In this document: positions 1 to 11,042 of the stretch, piece after piece
Position numbering within the stretch: the first letter of the stretch is position 1
Layout: the number at the start of each line of letters is the position of its first letter
Source of the DNA: Aquarana catesbeiana
Taxonomy: Eukaryota; Chordata; Amphibia; Anura; Ranidae
Length of the DNA stretch: 64,000 nt
Assembly: GCF_042186555.1 (NCBI RefSeq)
Contig: NC_133324.1
Location: forward strand, 193,340,140-193,404,139
Direction: 5' to 3'
The notes under the pieces: generated by a model
What the model saw: the letters and a program-made list of their open reading frames with translations, nothing else
What the model was told of the DNA's origin: nothing
Databases searched by the model: none
Translations under genes and position numbers: made by a program

Positions 1-3
1 GGA

Positions 4-210
4 TGCATCACTGCCAGTAAATTAGAACAAATGGAGAAGACCCAATGCACTATATGCGAGGAGATAATTCTGCAGGCCCTAAACAAGGGGACGAGGGGCG
101 AACTCACACGTCAAACACATCTCTGTGAGTTGGACCATGCTCCTCCACCAACACCACAGCCACCCCACCCACCACAGCAGCATGGAAGGAAGTCTGGAAG
201 GAAGTGTTGA
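4..210 (+). pseudogene. MADF-type Harbinger accessory protein, C-terminal exon fragment
   Basis: The frame starting at base 4 is open to a TGA at 208-210. It encodes an EEIILQALNKGTRGELTRQT stretch followed by a His/Pro/Gln-rich tail. This matches the C-terminal exon of the MADF gene in copy B (11043-11495, minus) and in copy C (57582-57890, plus). The 5' part is cut by the window edge, and the exon runs straight into an inverted MADF N-terminal exon, so no normal gene can be made here. The C-terminal segment has no domain I can name. Confidence 0.65.
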
Positions 211-480
211 GAGTGATGGCCTGAGTTTGGTGTGGTCTGGCAAAAAATGCAGGCTGTTGTAAGACCACAGCCTCGGGACATATATATGTCATCTGCTGCT
301 GCTTCCAATCTCTCAGAGTCCTGGACCATATTGTGCTCCCTATTAAATGGACTCCTCAGGTTACCAATTTTGACAGTCACATAAATGATGTCTGCCCAGT
401 GGTACAAAGGCTTCAAAGGCTTCACCAATTCCAACTGTTTCACCATGGTTGCCTTCCTCTTTATTTTGTTATGACCTTGT
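195..480 (-). pseudogene. MADF domain exon fragment (Harbinger accessory protein)
   Basis: The minus strand encodes a degenerate MADF-like segment: LVKPLKPLYHWADI, then NLRSPFNREHNMVQDSER and AAADDIYMSRG. The same order of motifs occurs in intact form in copy C (55979-56436): NLWEVK, MYKKEHNKIQKSLRSG and YVPRLWYFNKLRFL. MADF domains are Myb/SANT-related DNA-binding domains that accompany some PIF/Harbinger transposases. Here the exon is inverted relative to the C-terminal exon just upstream and is 5'-eroded, so it is non-functional. Confidence 0.65.
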
Positions 481-647
481 GCTCTGTGTTTTACTTCAAA
501 AAGGACAGTTTGTGAGTAGGCAGGTACATTTCAAAAATACAATATCAAATTAACAAGGGACACCAACTAGTATCTTTGAGGTTAAAAAATACAAGATAAT
601 AATGGTGTTGTGGTAACTTGACACACAAAATGAAAAAAAAAATTATT

Positions 648-812
648 CTGGAGATCACTAGAAAAAAAACACAAAAAAATGATGGCGATCACTAGAAAAA
701 AAAAGAAAAAAAATCATTCTGGAGATCACTAGAAAAAAAACACAAAAAAAAAATATTATGGAGATCACAAGAAAAAAACACAAAAAAAATATTATTCAGG
801 AGATCACTAGAA
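648..812. repeat. A-rich short tandem block, GGAGATCACTAG unit
   Basis: About five imperfect units of 33-36 bp, each a GGAGATCACTAG core followed by poly-A and ACACAAAAA. A related, more decayed block follows the inverted MADF exon in copy C (about 58160-58340), so it is part of the Harbinger subfamily rather than a local accident. Confidence 0.7.
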
Positions 813-1289
813 CTAATAAAAAATAAGTTTGTCAGAACTCTGTGAATATCAGCAGCAAAGCAACTTCATTATTATACCATTATAAAGAATAAGAGAATGC
901 GCTGCATTGAGAGATTTCATAATTTGCCTCATCATGAATGTGATATTTCCATTATGAACGCCAGTTTTACAAGACCGAGCGCTTCCGGCACGTGCTTGAT
1001 CCTGAGCATGCGTGTTTGTACTTTGGACCTTCGTGCGACGGACTCGTGTACACGCGATTGGAAAGTCCGACAACAAACATTTGTTGGCGGAAAATTTTAG
1101 AACCTGTTAGCCAACATTTGTTGGCGGAAAGTCCACCAAAAAATGTTTGATGGAGCATACACATGGTCGGACTTACCGCCAACAAGCTCACATCCAACAT
1201 TTCCCGTTGGAAAATCTGATCGTGTGTACGTGGCATAATAGGTACAACATTTGAAATGGTAAACAAAACAACAAAATATACAAGTAGGC

Positions 1290-1480
1290 ACTTGGTACCC
1301 ACAGAGAGGAAGAGGCGGAGCTCTGAGAGGTTGAGCCTAAAGAGGAAGGGGTGGGGTTTACAGATGACTTAAACAAGAAAGGGTGTGGGCTTGACAGGAA
1401 GGGGTGGGTCATAATTAAATTAGGGGGTGCACGAGTTTAGTCAGGCCTAGGGCAGCATAAAACCTAAATACACTACTGTT
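1290..1480 (-). repeat. Dispersed repeat fragment (family also at 22.5-23.2 kb)
   Basis: On the minus strand this reads CTGCCCTAGG, then CTGACTAAACTCGTGCACCC and GACCCACCCCTTCCTGTCAA. It matches 22545-22640 on the plus strand almost base for base. No ends, target duplications or coding capacity are visible, so the class is unknown. Confidence 0.6.
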
Positions 1481-1487
1481 CTGAAAT

Positions 1488-1490
1488 ATA

Positions 1491-1550
<60 letters not shown>
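1488..1550. repeat. (TA)n microsatellite, left block
   Basis: About 60 bp of near-perfect TA dinucleotides. A second TA block at about 2555-2585 lies on the other side of the 1556-2554 element, suggesting that element inserted into a pre-existing TA tract. Confidence 0.9.
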
Positions 1551-1557
<7 letters not shown>

Positions 1558-1669
1558 GGGCTGTGGAAATTAAAGATCGGTAGGCTGCCTGCCCTGGTGC
1601 CGCTTTGGGCCAAGCTGTGGCTGCAGCGCAGCGCTCCACTCCATCCTCCTTCTCCTCCACTATATGTCA

Positions 1670-1902
1670 TACACAGTCTACGGGCACCTGCCGCTGTGTG
1701 TCTTCCGAGCTGAGTGTGAAAACTTTGGCCGCGTTGTGAGAAAAGTCCCGCCCTCCTCCTAGATCAGCTCGTGTGATAGACGCAGTGTTCTGTCTATCAC
1801 ACGAGCTGATCTAGGAGGAGGGAGGGACTTTTCTCACAGCGCGGCCAAAGTTTTCACACTTAGCTCCAAGACACACAGTGGGAGATGCCCGCAGACTGTG
1901 TA
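1670..1902. repeat. Long near-perfect palindrome (cruciform-forming)
   Basis: Two arms of about 110 bp flank a short centre near 1780-1792. The inner ~65 bp of each arm (centred on the TAGATCAGCTCGTGTGATAG block) is almost perfectly complementary; the outer part carries scattered mismatches such as GAGCTGAG against TAGCTCC. It lies wholly inside the hAT-like element. Confidence 0.9.
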
Positions 1903-1914
1903 ATCCAGGCACAG

Positions 1915-2375
1915 GCACTGACTACAGTGAGGCTGCGATTATGGGCACGGTGAGACTGCATTATGGGCACAGTGAGACTGCATTATGGGCACGGTGAGGC
2001 TGCCATTATAGGCACGGCGAGGCTGCGATTATGGGCACGGTAAGACAGTATTATGGGCACGGCGAGACAGCATTATGGGCACGGTGAGGCTGCGATTATA
2101 GGCACGGCGAGGCTGCGATTATGGGCTCGGTGAGACAGCATTATGGACACGGTGAGGCTGCAAGTATGGGCATGGTGAGGCTGCAATTATGGGCACGGTG
2201 AGACTGCATTATGGGAACGGTGAGACTGCATTATGGGAACGGTGAGGCTGCGATTATGAGCACGGTAAGTCTGACATTATGGGCACGGTAAGGCTGTGAT
2301 TATGGGCATAGTGAAGCTGTGATTATGGGCACAGTAAGGCTGATATTATGGGCACGTTGAGGCTGAGTTTATGAC
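1915..2375 (+). repeat. Minisatellite, ~23-bp unit GGCACGGTGAGGCTGCGATTAT
   Basis: About 20 consecutive units alternate between GAGGCTGCGATTATGGGCAC and GAGACTGCATTATGGGCAC variants. It begins immediately after the palindrome and stops about 180 bp before the element's right end. Confidence 0.9.
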
Positions 2376-2589
2376 GTGTGACGTCCTAGCCATGCCCCGC
2401 TATGTCCGGCTTCGGCCGTTGCCATAACAACGGTGCTAAATCAGCTAAAAGTAGTTGGATCTGTATGTGCATTATAATTAATCAAAATTAGTTGATTAAT
2501 CGATTTAAAAAATTGATTAATCGAACACGAAAATTTTAATCAGTAACAGCCCTAATATATATGTATATATATATATATATATATACACT

Positions 2590-4478
2590 GTGTGCGTTTG
2601 TGTAGCTAAACTGGTTCAGGGTTATGCACTGTAGGAAAATTGTATGAGAAATACGTAGGAAAGAACCTTGAGGTTTTACATCATGAGCTTCCTATATTGT
2701 TCCACCTCCTTTGTTACGATTAGATCTGAACATTATGTCTCTACCTTGCTTAGACAAATGAAACCTGAATGTTAGCTATGTAGCAGCAAACAAGAACTGT
2801 ATAGCAAAAATAATGTCTATAAGTATATCTGAAATAGGATCAGTAAAAAAATAAGAATGGATAGACACATTAAATAAATTTAGCAAAGGATGCATTTACT
2901 TTTAACAATATTTATGTTACAAATTATGACTTCTGAAAAATTAGCAGGCTGAACAAAAGAAACATGCTGGGCAGGAGACGTCATAGGAGGCCTATGAATT
3001 ATGGATACTGCGGTACATTTGTGTCTAGAATTTATTGGATACAAATACATTGATATATGATATGTATTTCATAAATAGTAGAGGCATTTCACAATACTTT
3101 AAATGTACACATATTTAATTATGCTAAATATATCTAGTGACATAATAGTATAGTGAAATACTATACAAAATGTTGTGTTAGGCATGAGATACACTCATTT
3201 CAGAGAGCACATCTTTGTCTGCCTAGACATATTTCCTTTCACCTACCACAGTCTTAAGATGGTGGTACAATAGGCGATTTTATCATAATTTATTGGCTTT
3301 CATTCTGCATTAAACCACAATTTTTATTTGGTTTCCTGTGACCAAAAATAATGAAAATGTGATGGCAATGGTTCAAAAAGGCATTTTGATTTCCATCTAA
3401 ATTCTTCATCATTTTATCTTTTGAAATAAAAAAAGTTTGTATTGCAAGAATTTCCAAGTGTATTGCCATATGTATAGGCACAGGTAGATATTCCTGAATA
3501 TAGCTATCAGTACAGTATTGATAGTATTGTGCTCCTTCAACAGCTTAGTCACTACACGCACAATATTAGGTTCATCCAAAGAATGGAGTGCTGCAAATAC
3601 AGTATGTACTAACATCAGCAGTCATGGTAGATACAAAAGCAGTCTACACATGACTATATGTCAGCCCACAGTTAGTATGTTATTGGTTAAGCACTCATGG
3701 GTAGAAGAAAAAAGAATCTACTGTGTAAGTGGTATTATGCCAGTATTTTTAATACAGAGCATGTTCATAAGGGCCATGTTCACATTTACAATCCTGTCAC
3801 TAGCAACAACTGGCTAGCAACGGGATAGCTATACAGGGCAGAGAAATCCCGGTTTTCATTGCATAGCTCCAATACTGACTGGATAAGCTGGGCTTCACTT
3901 ATTTCAGAGGCAAATGCCTCAACATTTCAATCAGTAACGAAGTAATGTCTTACTCATTTGGCTGGCAAGACAGCAACGCAGTGGAGACAGGTATTTCATC
4001 TGCCTGATCCCATCGCTAGTTGTTGTCAACAGGGACAGATTCACAAGCGTGCCAAGGGTCATAGGGTTTATCCATCTAAGGGTACTCCAATTAATAATCA
4101 GACTTTTTCTGTAAAATTCTACTACTTTTTCTATGCATAAATAGACTAAATGGATGAGGATAATAATGCTCTCAGTCTTCCTACTTAGCAAAGAAATAGC
4201 CACTCCCCTACATTTAAATAGCTTGATGCCATTCAGCCAACAGGGGTACAACTATTATAGAACATTGTAGCTTGATATAATTATCCATACAGCTAGTAGA
4301 TGTTAGTCACTTTCAACATGACTTTTTCTGTAATTTTTAAAGACATTTCACTACTCATTCAAGTAATTTCTTTAGTTCAAAAATGTGTCAGAAACATACC
4401 ACAGTATTTATGCCATATTTACATGATTGCTTTATTACTCTATAATCTTACAGATACAAGTGATGACTTCTTAAGAAC
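2590..4478. other. Unassigned AT-rich sequence
   Basis: No long open frame, TIR pair, tandem array or recognisable domain is seen in this stretch. The longest frames (for example 3518-3817 and 3931-4251) are short, lack family resemblance and look like chance. Confidence 0.5.
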
Positions 4479-4479
4479 A

Positions 4480-4602
4480 GAAAATCCCCAGTCACTGATA
4501 TCCGCATCCCCCCCTTTCCTTTCATTTCACCCTACCTTTCTATTTATAGGGTGAAATGAAAGGAAAAGGGAGGAATGTGGATATCAGTGACTGGGGATTT
4601 TC
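4480..4602. repeat. 123-bp hairpin with ~55-bp arms
   Basis: The left arm GAAAATCCCCAGTCACTGAT...TTTCATTTCACCCT is answered by AGGGTGAAATGAAAGG...ATCAGTGACTGGGGATTTTC. Only a few mismatches occur and the loop is about 14 bases (ACCTTTCTATTTAT). It could be a small foldback element or a precursor-like RNA hairpin; there is no evidence of transcription. Confidence 0.9.
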
Positions 4603-4765
4603 TATTATTTTTCTTTTTCAACTTTATAACATGTTAAAACCCCATGTTAAAGGACATACTAGCGCATAAAATAATGTTGCAATTATAAAAGAATAGACTG
4701 TGGCACTGAAATAAACGGCTTTTTATTTTCTTTCACCTGTATCTACGAAGTATACAGCTGTTTAA

Positions 4766-5230
4766 AGTGGTTGTAAACCTCACACATGAAATATGAACAA
4801 AGCATATCCTTCTATACTATTTACTTGTCTCAATTCAGAACACTAAATGTAATTTCTGTCTGCTGCTTCGTTCCTCTGCTATCAGCATGAATCACTTCTT
4901 ACAAGTTTTCCTGACACCAAGAGAAAAATAGTGACAGGGAGGGAGCTCCAGCAGATTGACAGCCTCAGCTCTGTTTGCTGTGTGAAGGGGGGGGGGGGCG
5001 TCCCTTCCTTCCAATCAGCTCTCAGAGCTCTCCTCACTGATCTTTGTAGAGTGTAACTTCAGCTTTCCGTCCTCTTTTTTTTTGACTGCTCAGACAAGCT
5101 TTATAAATTCTGGACTTTATCTGCAGTCGTTCAATCAGGTAGAACTTATGTAGGAGGATGTGTTTCATCTCTGTGTATCACCAGAGGCCAGTCACTTCAC
5201 TCAGTATATATGTGAGGATTTACAACAACT
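4766..5230. mobile_element. TTAA-flanked MITE, TIR AGTGGTTGTAAACC
   Basis: TTAA sits at 4762-4765 and again at 5231-5234. The left end AGTGGTTGTAAACCTC mirrors the right end GAGGATTTACAACAACT. TTAA target sites are typical of piggyBac and Kolobok elements. It has no coding capacity and an internal run of G near 4986. Confidence 0.75.
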
Positions 5231-5798
5231 TTAACAGGCAATACTAGAGATAATTATGTCATAAATGCTATGTCTTGTTTATTGACTGTAACATAAAGAT
5301 ATACAGATAAATATGTTCAAACATAAATATATCACAATTTGTCAATTAAATTAATATTTTCAATACAAAATGATTGAACAAGAAAACCTTCACAGACAGT
5401 CATCCTTACTTTTACAGTTTGCTATTTAGGTCTTATTTATTGAAACCCATGAGAAGAACTGTCCATATGTCTCCTATCCATAGCAACCAATTATTTATTG
5501 CCCTATAGTCATTTGGGAGAATTGTCGGAGATAGTTCTTGAATTTTAACATGGGATATACAGTACAAAGCTGACAAATATATCATTTTATGACAGGTCAC
5601 TATACTATGGTATGCTTTGATTTGATGGTAATATTGTGGTACATGGCATATAGCATAGTGATGTAATTATGATGCTCCTGCCATGAAGTATCACTTTGAC
5701 ACATTGGGAACCTTTTCATGTTGTTTCTATGCATAGGAAGGCTTTTGATATTTCATCGCAATGGGAAAATTATGGAACCATCAGGCTTTTGTTTTTAA

Positions 5799-6907
5799 CC
5801 ACTTCCTGCCCACCATATAGCAATATGACGTGTGCAAAGTGCTTGTGCTTTCCTGACTGGACGTCATATGACGTGATCAGGACAACAAGCCGGCGCACAG
5901 CACGGCGATCAGTGGTGCTGTGTATCAGTTTGACACACCGCAACACTGATCTCGGTAAAGAACCTCTGACAGAGGCTCTTTACCACGTGATCAGCTGTGT
6001 CCAATCACAGCTGATCACTCTGTAAACAGGACAAGCCATGTATCGGCTTTTCCTCACTCGGGTCTGACAGACGCGAGTAAAGGAGAGCCGATCAGTGGCT
6101 CTCCTGACAGGGCGGTCTGCGCTGATTGATTATCAGCGCAGCCCTCCTGAGGTTGCCCACCCAGGACCACCAGGGATGCCCACCACTGATGTCCACCAGG
6201 GATGCCCACCACTGCTGACCACCAGGTATGCCACCCATGGCCACCAGGGATGCCAATCAGTGCCAACATATGATGCCAATCAGTGCCCACCAGCAATACC
6301 TGGCAGTGCCTCCATATCAGTGATGCCCATCAGTGCCATCCATCAGTGTCTATCAGTGCCACCCATCAGTGTCCATCCGTGCCCATCAGTGTCACCTATC
6401 AGTGCCCATCAGTGCTGCCTTTCAGTGCCCATCAGTGCTGCATATCAGTGCCACCTATAAGTGTCCATCAGTGCCGCCTATCAGTGCCCAGCAGTGCCAC
6501 CTCATCAGTGCCACCTCATCAGTGCCACCTGATTGGTACCACCTCATTAGTGCCCAAAAGTGCGGACTTATCAGTGCCCATCAGTGTAGCCTTATCAGTG
6601 CCCATCAGTGAAGGAGAAAACTTACTTATTTACAAAATTTTATAACAGAAAACAAAGAAAAACTTTTTTTTTTTTTTCAAAATTTTCAGGTTTTTTTTTT
6701 TTTTTTTTAGCAAAAAAATAAAAACCCCAGTGGTGATCAAATATCACCAAAAGAAAGCTCTATTTATGGGAACAAAATGATAAAAATTTTGTTTGGGAAC
6801 AGTGTAGTATGACATGACCGCGCAATTGCAATTTAAATAGCAACAGCGCTGAAACTGAAAATTGACCTGGGCAGGAAGGGGGAAAGTGCCCGGTATTGAA
6901 AAACAAT
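5799..6907. mobile_element. piggyBac-like 'CCACTT' element 1 (non-autonomous)
   Basis: It starts CCACTTCCTGCCC directly after TTAA (5795-5798). The right end GGGCAGGAAGGGGGAAAGTG matches the right end of the copy at 29993-30775. Its internal block (CACCAAAAGAAAGCTCTATT, 6745-6770) is the reverse complement of the block shared by the copies at 9.3, 35.7 and 37.4 kb. It carries a minisatellite (about 6165-6610). The right TTAA (6908-6911) is followed by decayed sequence, so that edge is approximate. Confidence 0.7.
6165..6610 (+). repeat. Minisatellite of CCCATCAGTGCCACCTATCAGT units inside a MITE
   Basis: The first part repeats CCACCAGGGATGCCCACCA. The rest repeats 11- to 22-bp units of ATCAGTGCC(CATC/ACCT). 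The long His/Cys/Pro-rich frames across it are by-products of the repeat. The same unit occurs, inverted, in the MITE at 37262-38202. Confidence 0.9.
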
Positions 6908-6974
6908 TTAACAATTAAAAAAAATAACATTTATGCCAAAAAAATATTAAATACCCATTGCTGACCTACTGTAA

Positions 6975-7284
6975 TAGGCCGTACACATGATAGGATTTTC
7001 CAACAACAAATGGTGGATGTGAGCTTGTTGTCAGAAATTCCAAGCGTGTGTACACTATTCCGACGCACAAAAGTCCACGAATGCTCGGAATCAAGCAGAA
7101 GAGCCGCACTGGCTATTGAACTTAATTTTTCTGGGCTCGTCATACGTGTTGTACGTCACCGCGTTCTTGGCGTTCGGAATTTCCGACAACATTTGTGTGA
7201 CCGTGTGTATGCAAGACAAGTTTGAGCCAACATCCTTCGGAAAAAAAAATTGTTGTTGGAAAATCCTATCATGTGTATATAGCC
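6975..7284. mobile_element. Harbinger-type MITE F
   Basis: The left end GGCCGTACACATGATAGGAT pairs with the right end ATCCTATCATGTGTATATAGCC, and TAA lies on both outer sides (6972-6974, 7285-7287). Internal sequences such as CCGACGCACAAAAGTCC and GTCATACGTGTTGTACGTCA resemble subterminal parts of the long Harbinger copies, so it is probably a deletion derivative. Confidence 0.7.
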
Positions 7285-7289
7285 TAACA

Positions 7290-9240
7290 CTATAGGAGGC
7301 TCTAGTACACTGTTTCATAAACTATGGGTCGGGACATGTTTGTGATGGTTTGCAACATGACTGTGTAGTAAATGTATCCTAGTTTGTCCAAGTGCAAAAT
7401 CAGAAGCAAGTGACTTTATTTATATTTTAAATAGTGTATTGACATGATCTGAGACTAAGCCAAAAGCATAATACATTTTCCCACCCACAACACCACCAAC
7501 CCTCGCAGAACTTGTGAAACTATTACATTATTTTCACTGACAGCACAGACACATATGGGGGACTAGAAATCGTGCAAGCCTAACTAGGTAGGTAAAAGAA
7601 AAGGTAGTAAAAGGTAGTAAAGAAACCCCAGATCTAGTATAGAATGCCAAAAGACAATGTAACAAACAATTAGCTTCCAGAAATTGCAAAAAAGAACCCT
7701 CAGTGTGTTAAACAGCCACTGTAATTTGTCTTTGCTTGCCTCTACTGACATTTTGGCAATAATTCTCTCCAGTACTGTAATAATATTCTTATTTGGATTC
7801 CCTGATTAAAACGTTTAGGAGCCCCAGCTATAGTAGGTCAGTGCTGAATATGAAACATTATTAACATTATTACCATTTCTTACAGTTCCTGCTGACATAT
7901 TTTTTATACATTTACACTTTCTCTCTTGATTTAAATTATGCTCAATACAGAGGTTGTAAACATTTGATGCTTTTGATCATTGTGGAAAACCTTTTCGAGC
8001 CAAAAAAGATTCATGATCCAATTGTATCATATCAGCAGAATCCTGGGCCAAAATGTACTACTTGACAGTGATTAACATTGAATATGGAGTTATGCAATAC
8101 TCCTCAAGTATCATTTAAGAGAGATGTGGAGAAAATCAATATTTTCCTGCTAAAATATACGGGAAGTATTTATTCAAAAGAGAATTCATTTATTGACAAC
8201 AGCAAATGTATATTACTGTGAAGGAAAAAAACAATGAGCACATCAACGTGTTCCATTAATTCCACATGAATCTTGTCTAATGGTTTGAAGACTTTTTCTT
8301 TGCAGTTCAAGTGTTTGAAATGGTATCTGCACACTAGCAAGTATTATATATGATTAATTTATGAATATATTTTAAAGACATGATGTTATGACTTAAGTTC
8401 AATTAGGCACTTTACCTAATGTTTTTGGGTACTCAAAGCAATAAAGACCACTCAATTATCAATGTACCAAAGACAGAGTTATGTACCATACTAAATTGAC
8501 TGCATGTGAGCTTTCACAAAACTAAAATGGAACTCCAGACAAGCCTGCATCTGTATGGGAAAAAGCGAAGAATAGTTTGAATTTCTGTTAGGATTTTGTA
8601 GCTGTCTCCATGCTGAGGAGACACACCAGGAACTGAGAAGAAATTCCCCAAAAGTGAAGGTAAAACTCCACTGGGGATTTCCCATCACCTCCTTTTCCAG
8701 TAAAAGCTGTAACATTTTGGATTTTTATTTTTTGTTTAGCTAATAGTGAGGTTGGACAATGAAAGCACAGATAATGATAAAAATCCACAGCTCTCCCCTC
8801 CAAAAAAAGTTTTAACTAGACAATTTAATTTAATTTTAATTACAATTAATTCTTATAGCAGACCTTGCACCCAAATCCAAGGTCCCCCTATCAAATGGGG
8901 CCCTCATGTAAAAATGTTTACCATTAGTTACATTACACTCATGCCTCTGCAACGGAAAGGGAGGGGCCACAATCCTTTTGGGAAGATCCTGTAAATGCTA
9001 AGTATTCATGATATTGCAAGAAGACACTTCTGCACCATGCTGGAGTGCCTTCATGTGTGATTTGTGATACTCCGTGTTCCCAGGATTTCACCAGATGGAC
9101 TGTATCCTCACCATCTTCTGGATTGAAGGGCAACTGTATTTTTAAACACTGCAGATTTTTTGGTGCATAAGCTGAATGTAAGGTAAGTATACTTTTAATT
9201 TTACTCAACAGGTTGTTTTTTTGTCTTTTTTTTTTTAAAA
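7290..9240. other. Unassigned sequence
   Basis: I see no TIR pair, domain or tandem array. Frames at 8491-8803 and 8746-9208 are short and unlike any protein family I know. Confidence 0.5.
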
Positions 9241-9244
9241 AGGC

Positions 9245-10140
9245 TCCAGAAGGTTCACCCCCTTCCTGACCAGGCCATCTTTAGCGATAACTGACAATTG
9301 CGTGCAACGCTGTACCCAAATAAAATGTATGTCCTTTTTTTCCCACAAATAGAGCTTGCTTTTGGTGGTATTTGATCACCTCTGCGGTTTTTATTTTTTG
9401 CGCTATAAACAAAAAAAGCCAACAATTGGAAAAAAAAACAAAACAATATTTTTTACTTTCTGCTCTAAAACACATCCAATAAAAAAAAAAGTAAAAAATC
9501 TAACTTCTTCATCAATTTCGGCCAATATGTATTCTGCTATATATTTTTGGTAAAAAAATCCCAATAAGCGTATATTGATTGTTTTGCGCAAAAGTTATAG
9601 CGTCTATAAACTATGGGATAGATTTATGGACTTTTTTTACACGTAATGGCGGCGATCAGCGATTTTTAGTGGGACTGTGACATTGCGGTGGACAAATCTG
9701 ACACTAAGTGACACTTTTTGGGGACCAGTGACACCAGTACAGTGATCTGTGTGAAAAAAACACACTGTCGCTATACTAATGGCACTGGCAGGGAAGGAGT
9801 TAACATCAGGGGCAATCAAAGGGTTAAATGTGTTCCCTGGGAGTGCTTGCTAACTGTGTGGAGGATGCTTTGACTGGTAAGACAGAGATCAGTGTTCCTG
9901 CTTAGTAGGAACACAAGATCTCCATCTTCCCCTCTAACAGAAGGGCGATCTGCCTTATTTATATAGGCAGACCACCGTTCTGTCTGCCTCGGGAATGATC
10001 GGCGGGTCCTGGCAGACATTGGGTGCGATTGGCTCACGCTGTGTCCAATCACAGTGGGAGCGGGTCAGTGGTGGCATCCCAGACTCGAAGAAAGAATTCC
10101 CGTACAGGTATGTGTTTTTGCGCTTAAGGGCCATCATGCT
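9245..10140. mobile_element. piggyBac-like 'CCACTT' family element 2 (ends unclear)
   Basis: It contains the family's diagnostic core: CACAAATAGAGCTTGCTTTT, GGTATTTGATCACCTCTG, TTGCGCTATAAACAAAAAA and ATTGTTTTGCGCAAAAGTTA. These appear in the same order in the copies at 35544-36468 and, in part, 37262-38202. Neither end shows a clean TTAA, so the limits are approximate and the copy may be truncated. Confidence 0.65.
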
Positions 10141-11042
10141 ACAGTATATGTACTTTCCTTAATGTAGAATGCAGTAGTTTAGCATGAAGTGGTGGGCCAC
10201 TGTTTAACAAGGGAACCTTGCATCTGGCTTCAATCTCTATAAATACATATTGACTAAAGCCTCGTACACACGATCCGATTGTTAGCAGGGGATTGTGTGA
10301 TGACAGACTGTTTGCCTCAAATCCGACCGTTAGTATGCTCCTTTAGACAATTGTTGTCCAACTTTCAGACAACAAATGTTGGATGGCAGGCTAGTACATT
10401 TTCGGTGGACAACGGTCTGTCAGATTTTCGTATCATCTGTACACAACTCCATCACACAAAAGTCCAAAGTACAAACACACATGCTCGGAAGCAAGGACGA
10501 GCCAGAAGCAGTCGGTCTTGTAAACTAGCCTTTGTAATGGAGAAATAACATTCATGATGCTGCAAATTATGAAATGTCGAAATGCAGCGCACATTCCTTT
10601 CTTCTTTAATGGCATAATAATGAAGCTGCTTTGCTGGTGATACTGATGGAGTTATGGCAAACGTATTGGAAAAGGCTTTTTTTTCTAGTGATATCAAGAA
10701 TATTATTATGCTTGTTGTTTTATTTTTTGGGCAAGTTACCATAACACCATTATCCCGTAGTTTTTAAGAACAAAGATACAACTATGTTGATGTCCCTTGT
10801 TAATTTTACATTGTATTGTTGAAAATGTAACTGCCTACTCCCAAACTGTCATCTGAAGTAAAAAACATAGCCAAGTGTTATTCTACACAATTTTTTGTGT
10901 TGTGCATTAAAAAAAGAAAACAAATTAAATTAGAGATGCTATCTGCCATCCAAATATAAAGAACTTAACCAAAAAGTGCATTCTATGCATACAAAAATCT
11001 AACAAATAAAATCATTATTCAACAAAACAAAAAAAATAAAAA

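Larger units (their letters stand above)
1..1235. mobile_element. PIF/Harbinger DNA transposon copy A (right part only)
   Basis: The right terminus reads CGTGTGTACGTGGCA followed by TAA at 1236-1238, matching the terminal motif and TWA target site of the two long Harbinger copies at 10258-18047 and 51464-58751. The left end lies outside the window. Inside are a plus-strand MADF C-terminal exon, an inverted MADF N-terminal exon, an A-rich tandem block (about 648-812) and a subterminal stretch (about 860-1235) alignable by eye to 58330-58751. It is closest to copy C and shares its rearranged MADF segment. Confidence 0.8.
1556..2554. mobile_element. hAT-like non-autonomous element with TAGGGCTGT/ACAGCCCTA ends
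   Basis: It starts TAGGGCTGT and ends AACAGCCCTA. The right subterminal region has repeated TTGATTAATCGA blocks, a feature I associate with vertebrate hAT-type MITEs of this terminal type. It has TA-repeat on both sides, which hides any 8-bp target duplication. Inside it holds a 233-bp palindrome and a ~23-bp minisatellite, and no transposase. The class is inferred from the ends only. Confidence 0.55.

Noticed and set aside
1415..1670. Frames with long Ile-Tyr runs
   Set aside because: Translation of the (TA)n microsatellite.
6095..6645. Ser/His/Cys/Pro-rich frames of about 120 codons
   Set aside because: They follow the ATCAGTGCC tandem repeat and change frame with unit length.
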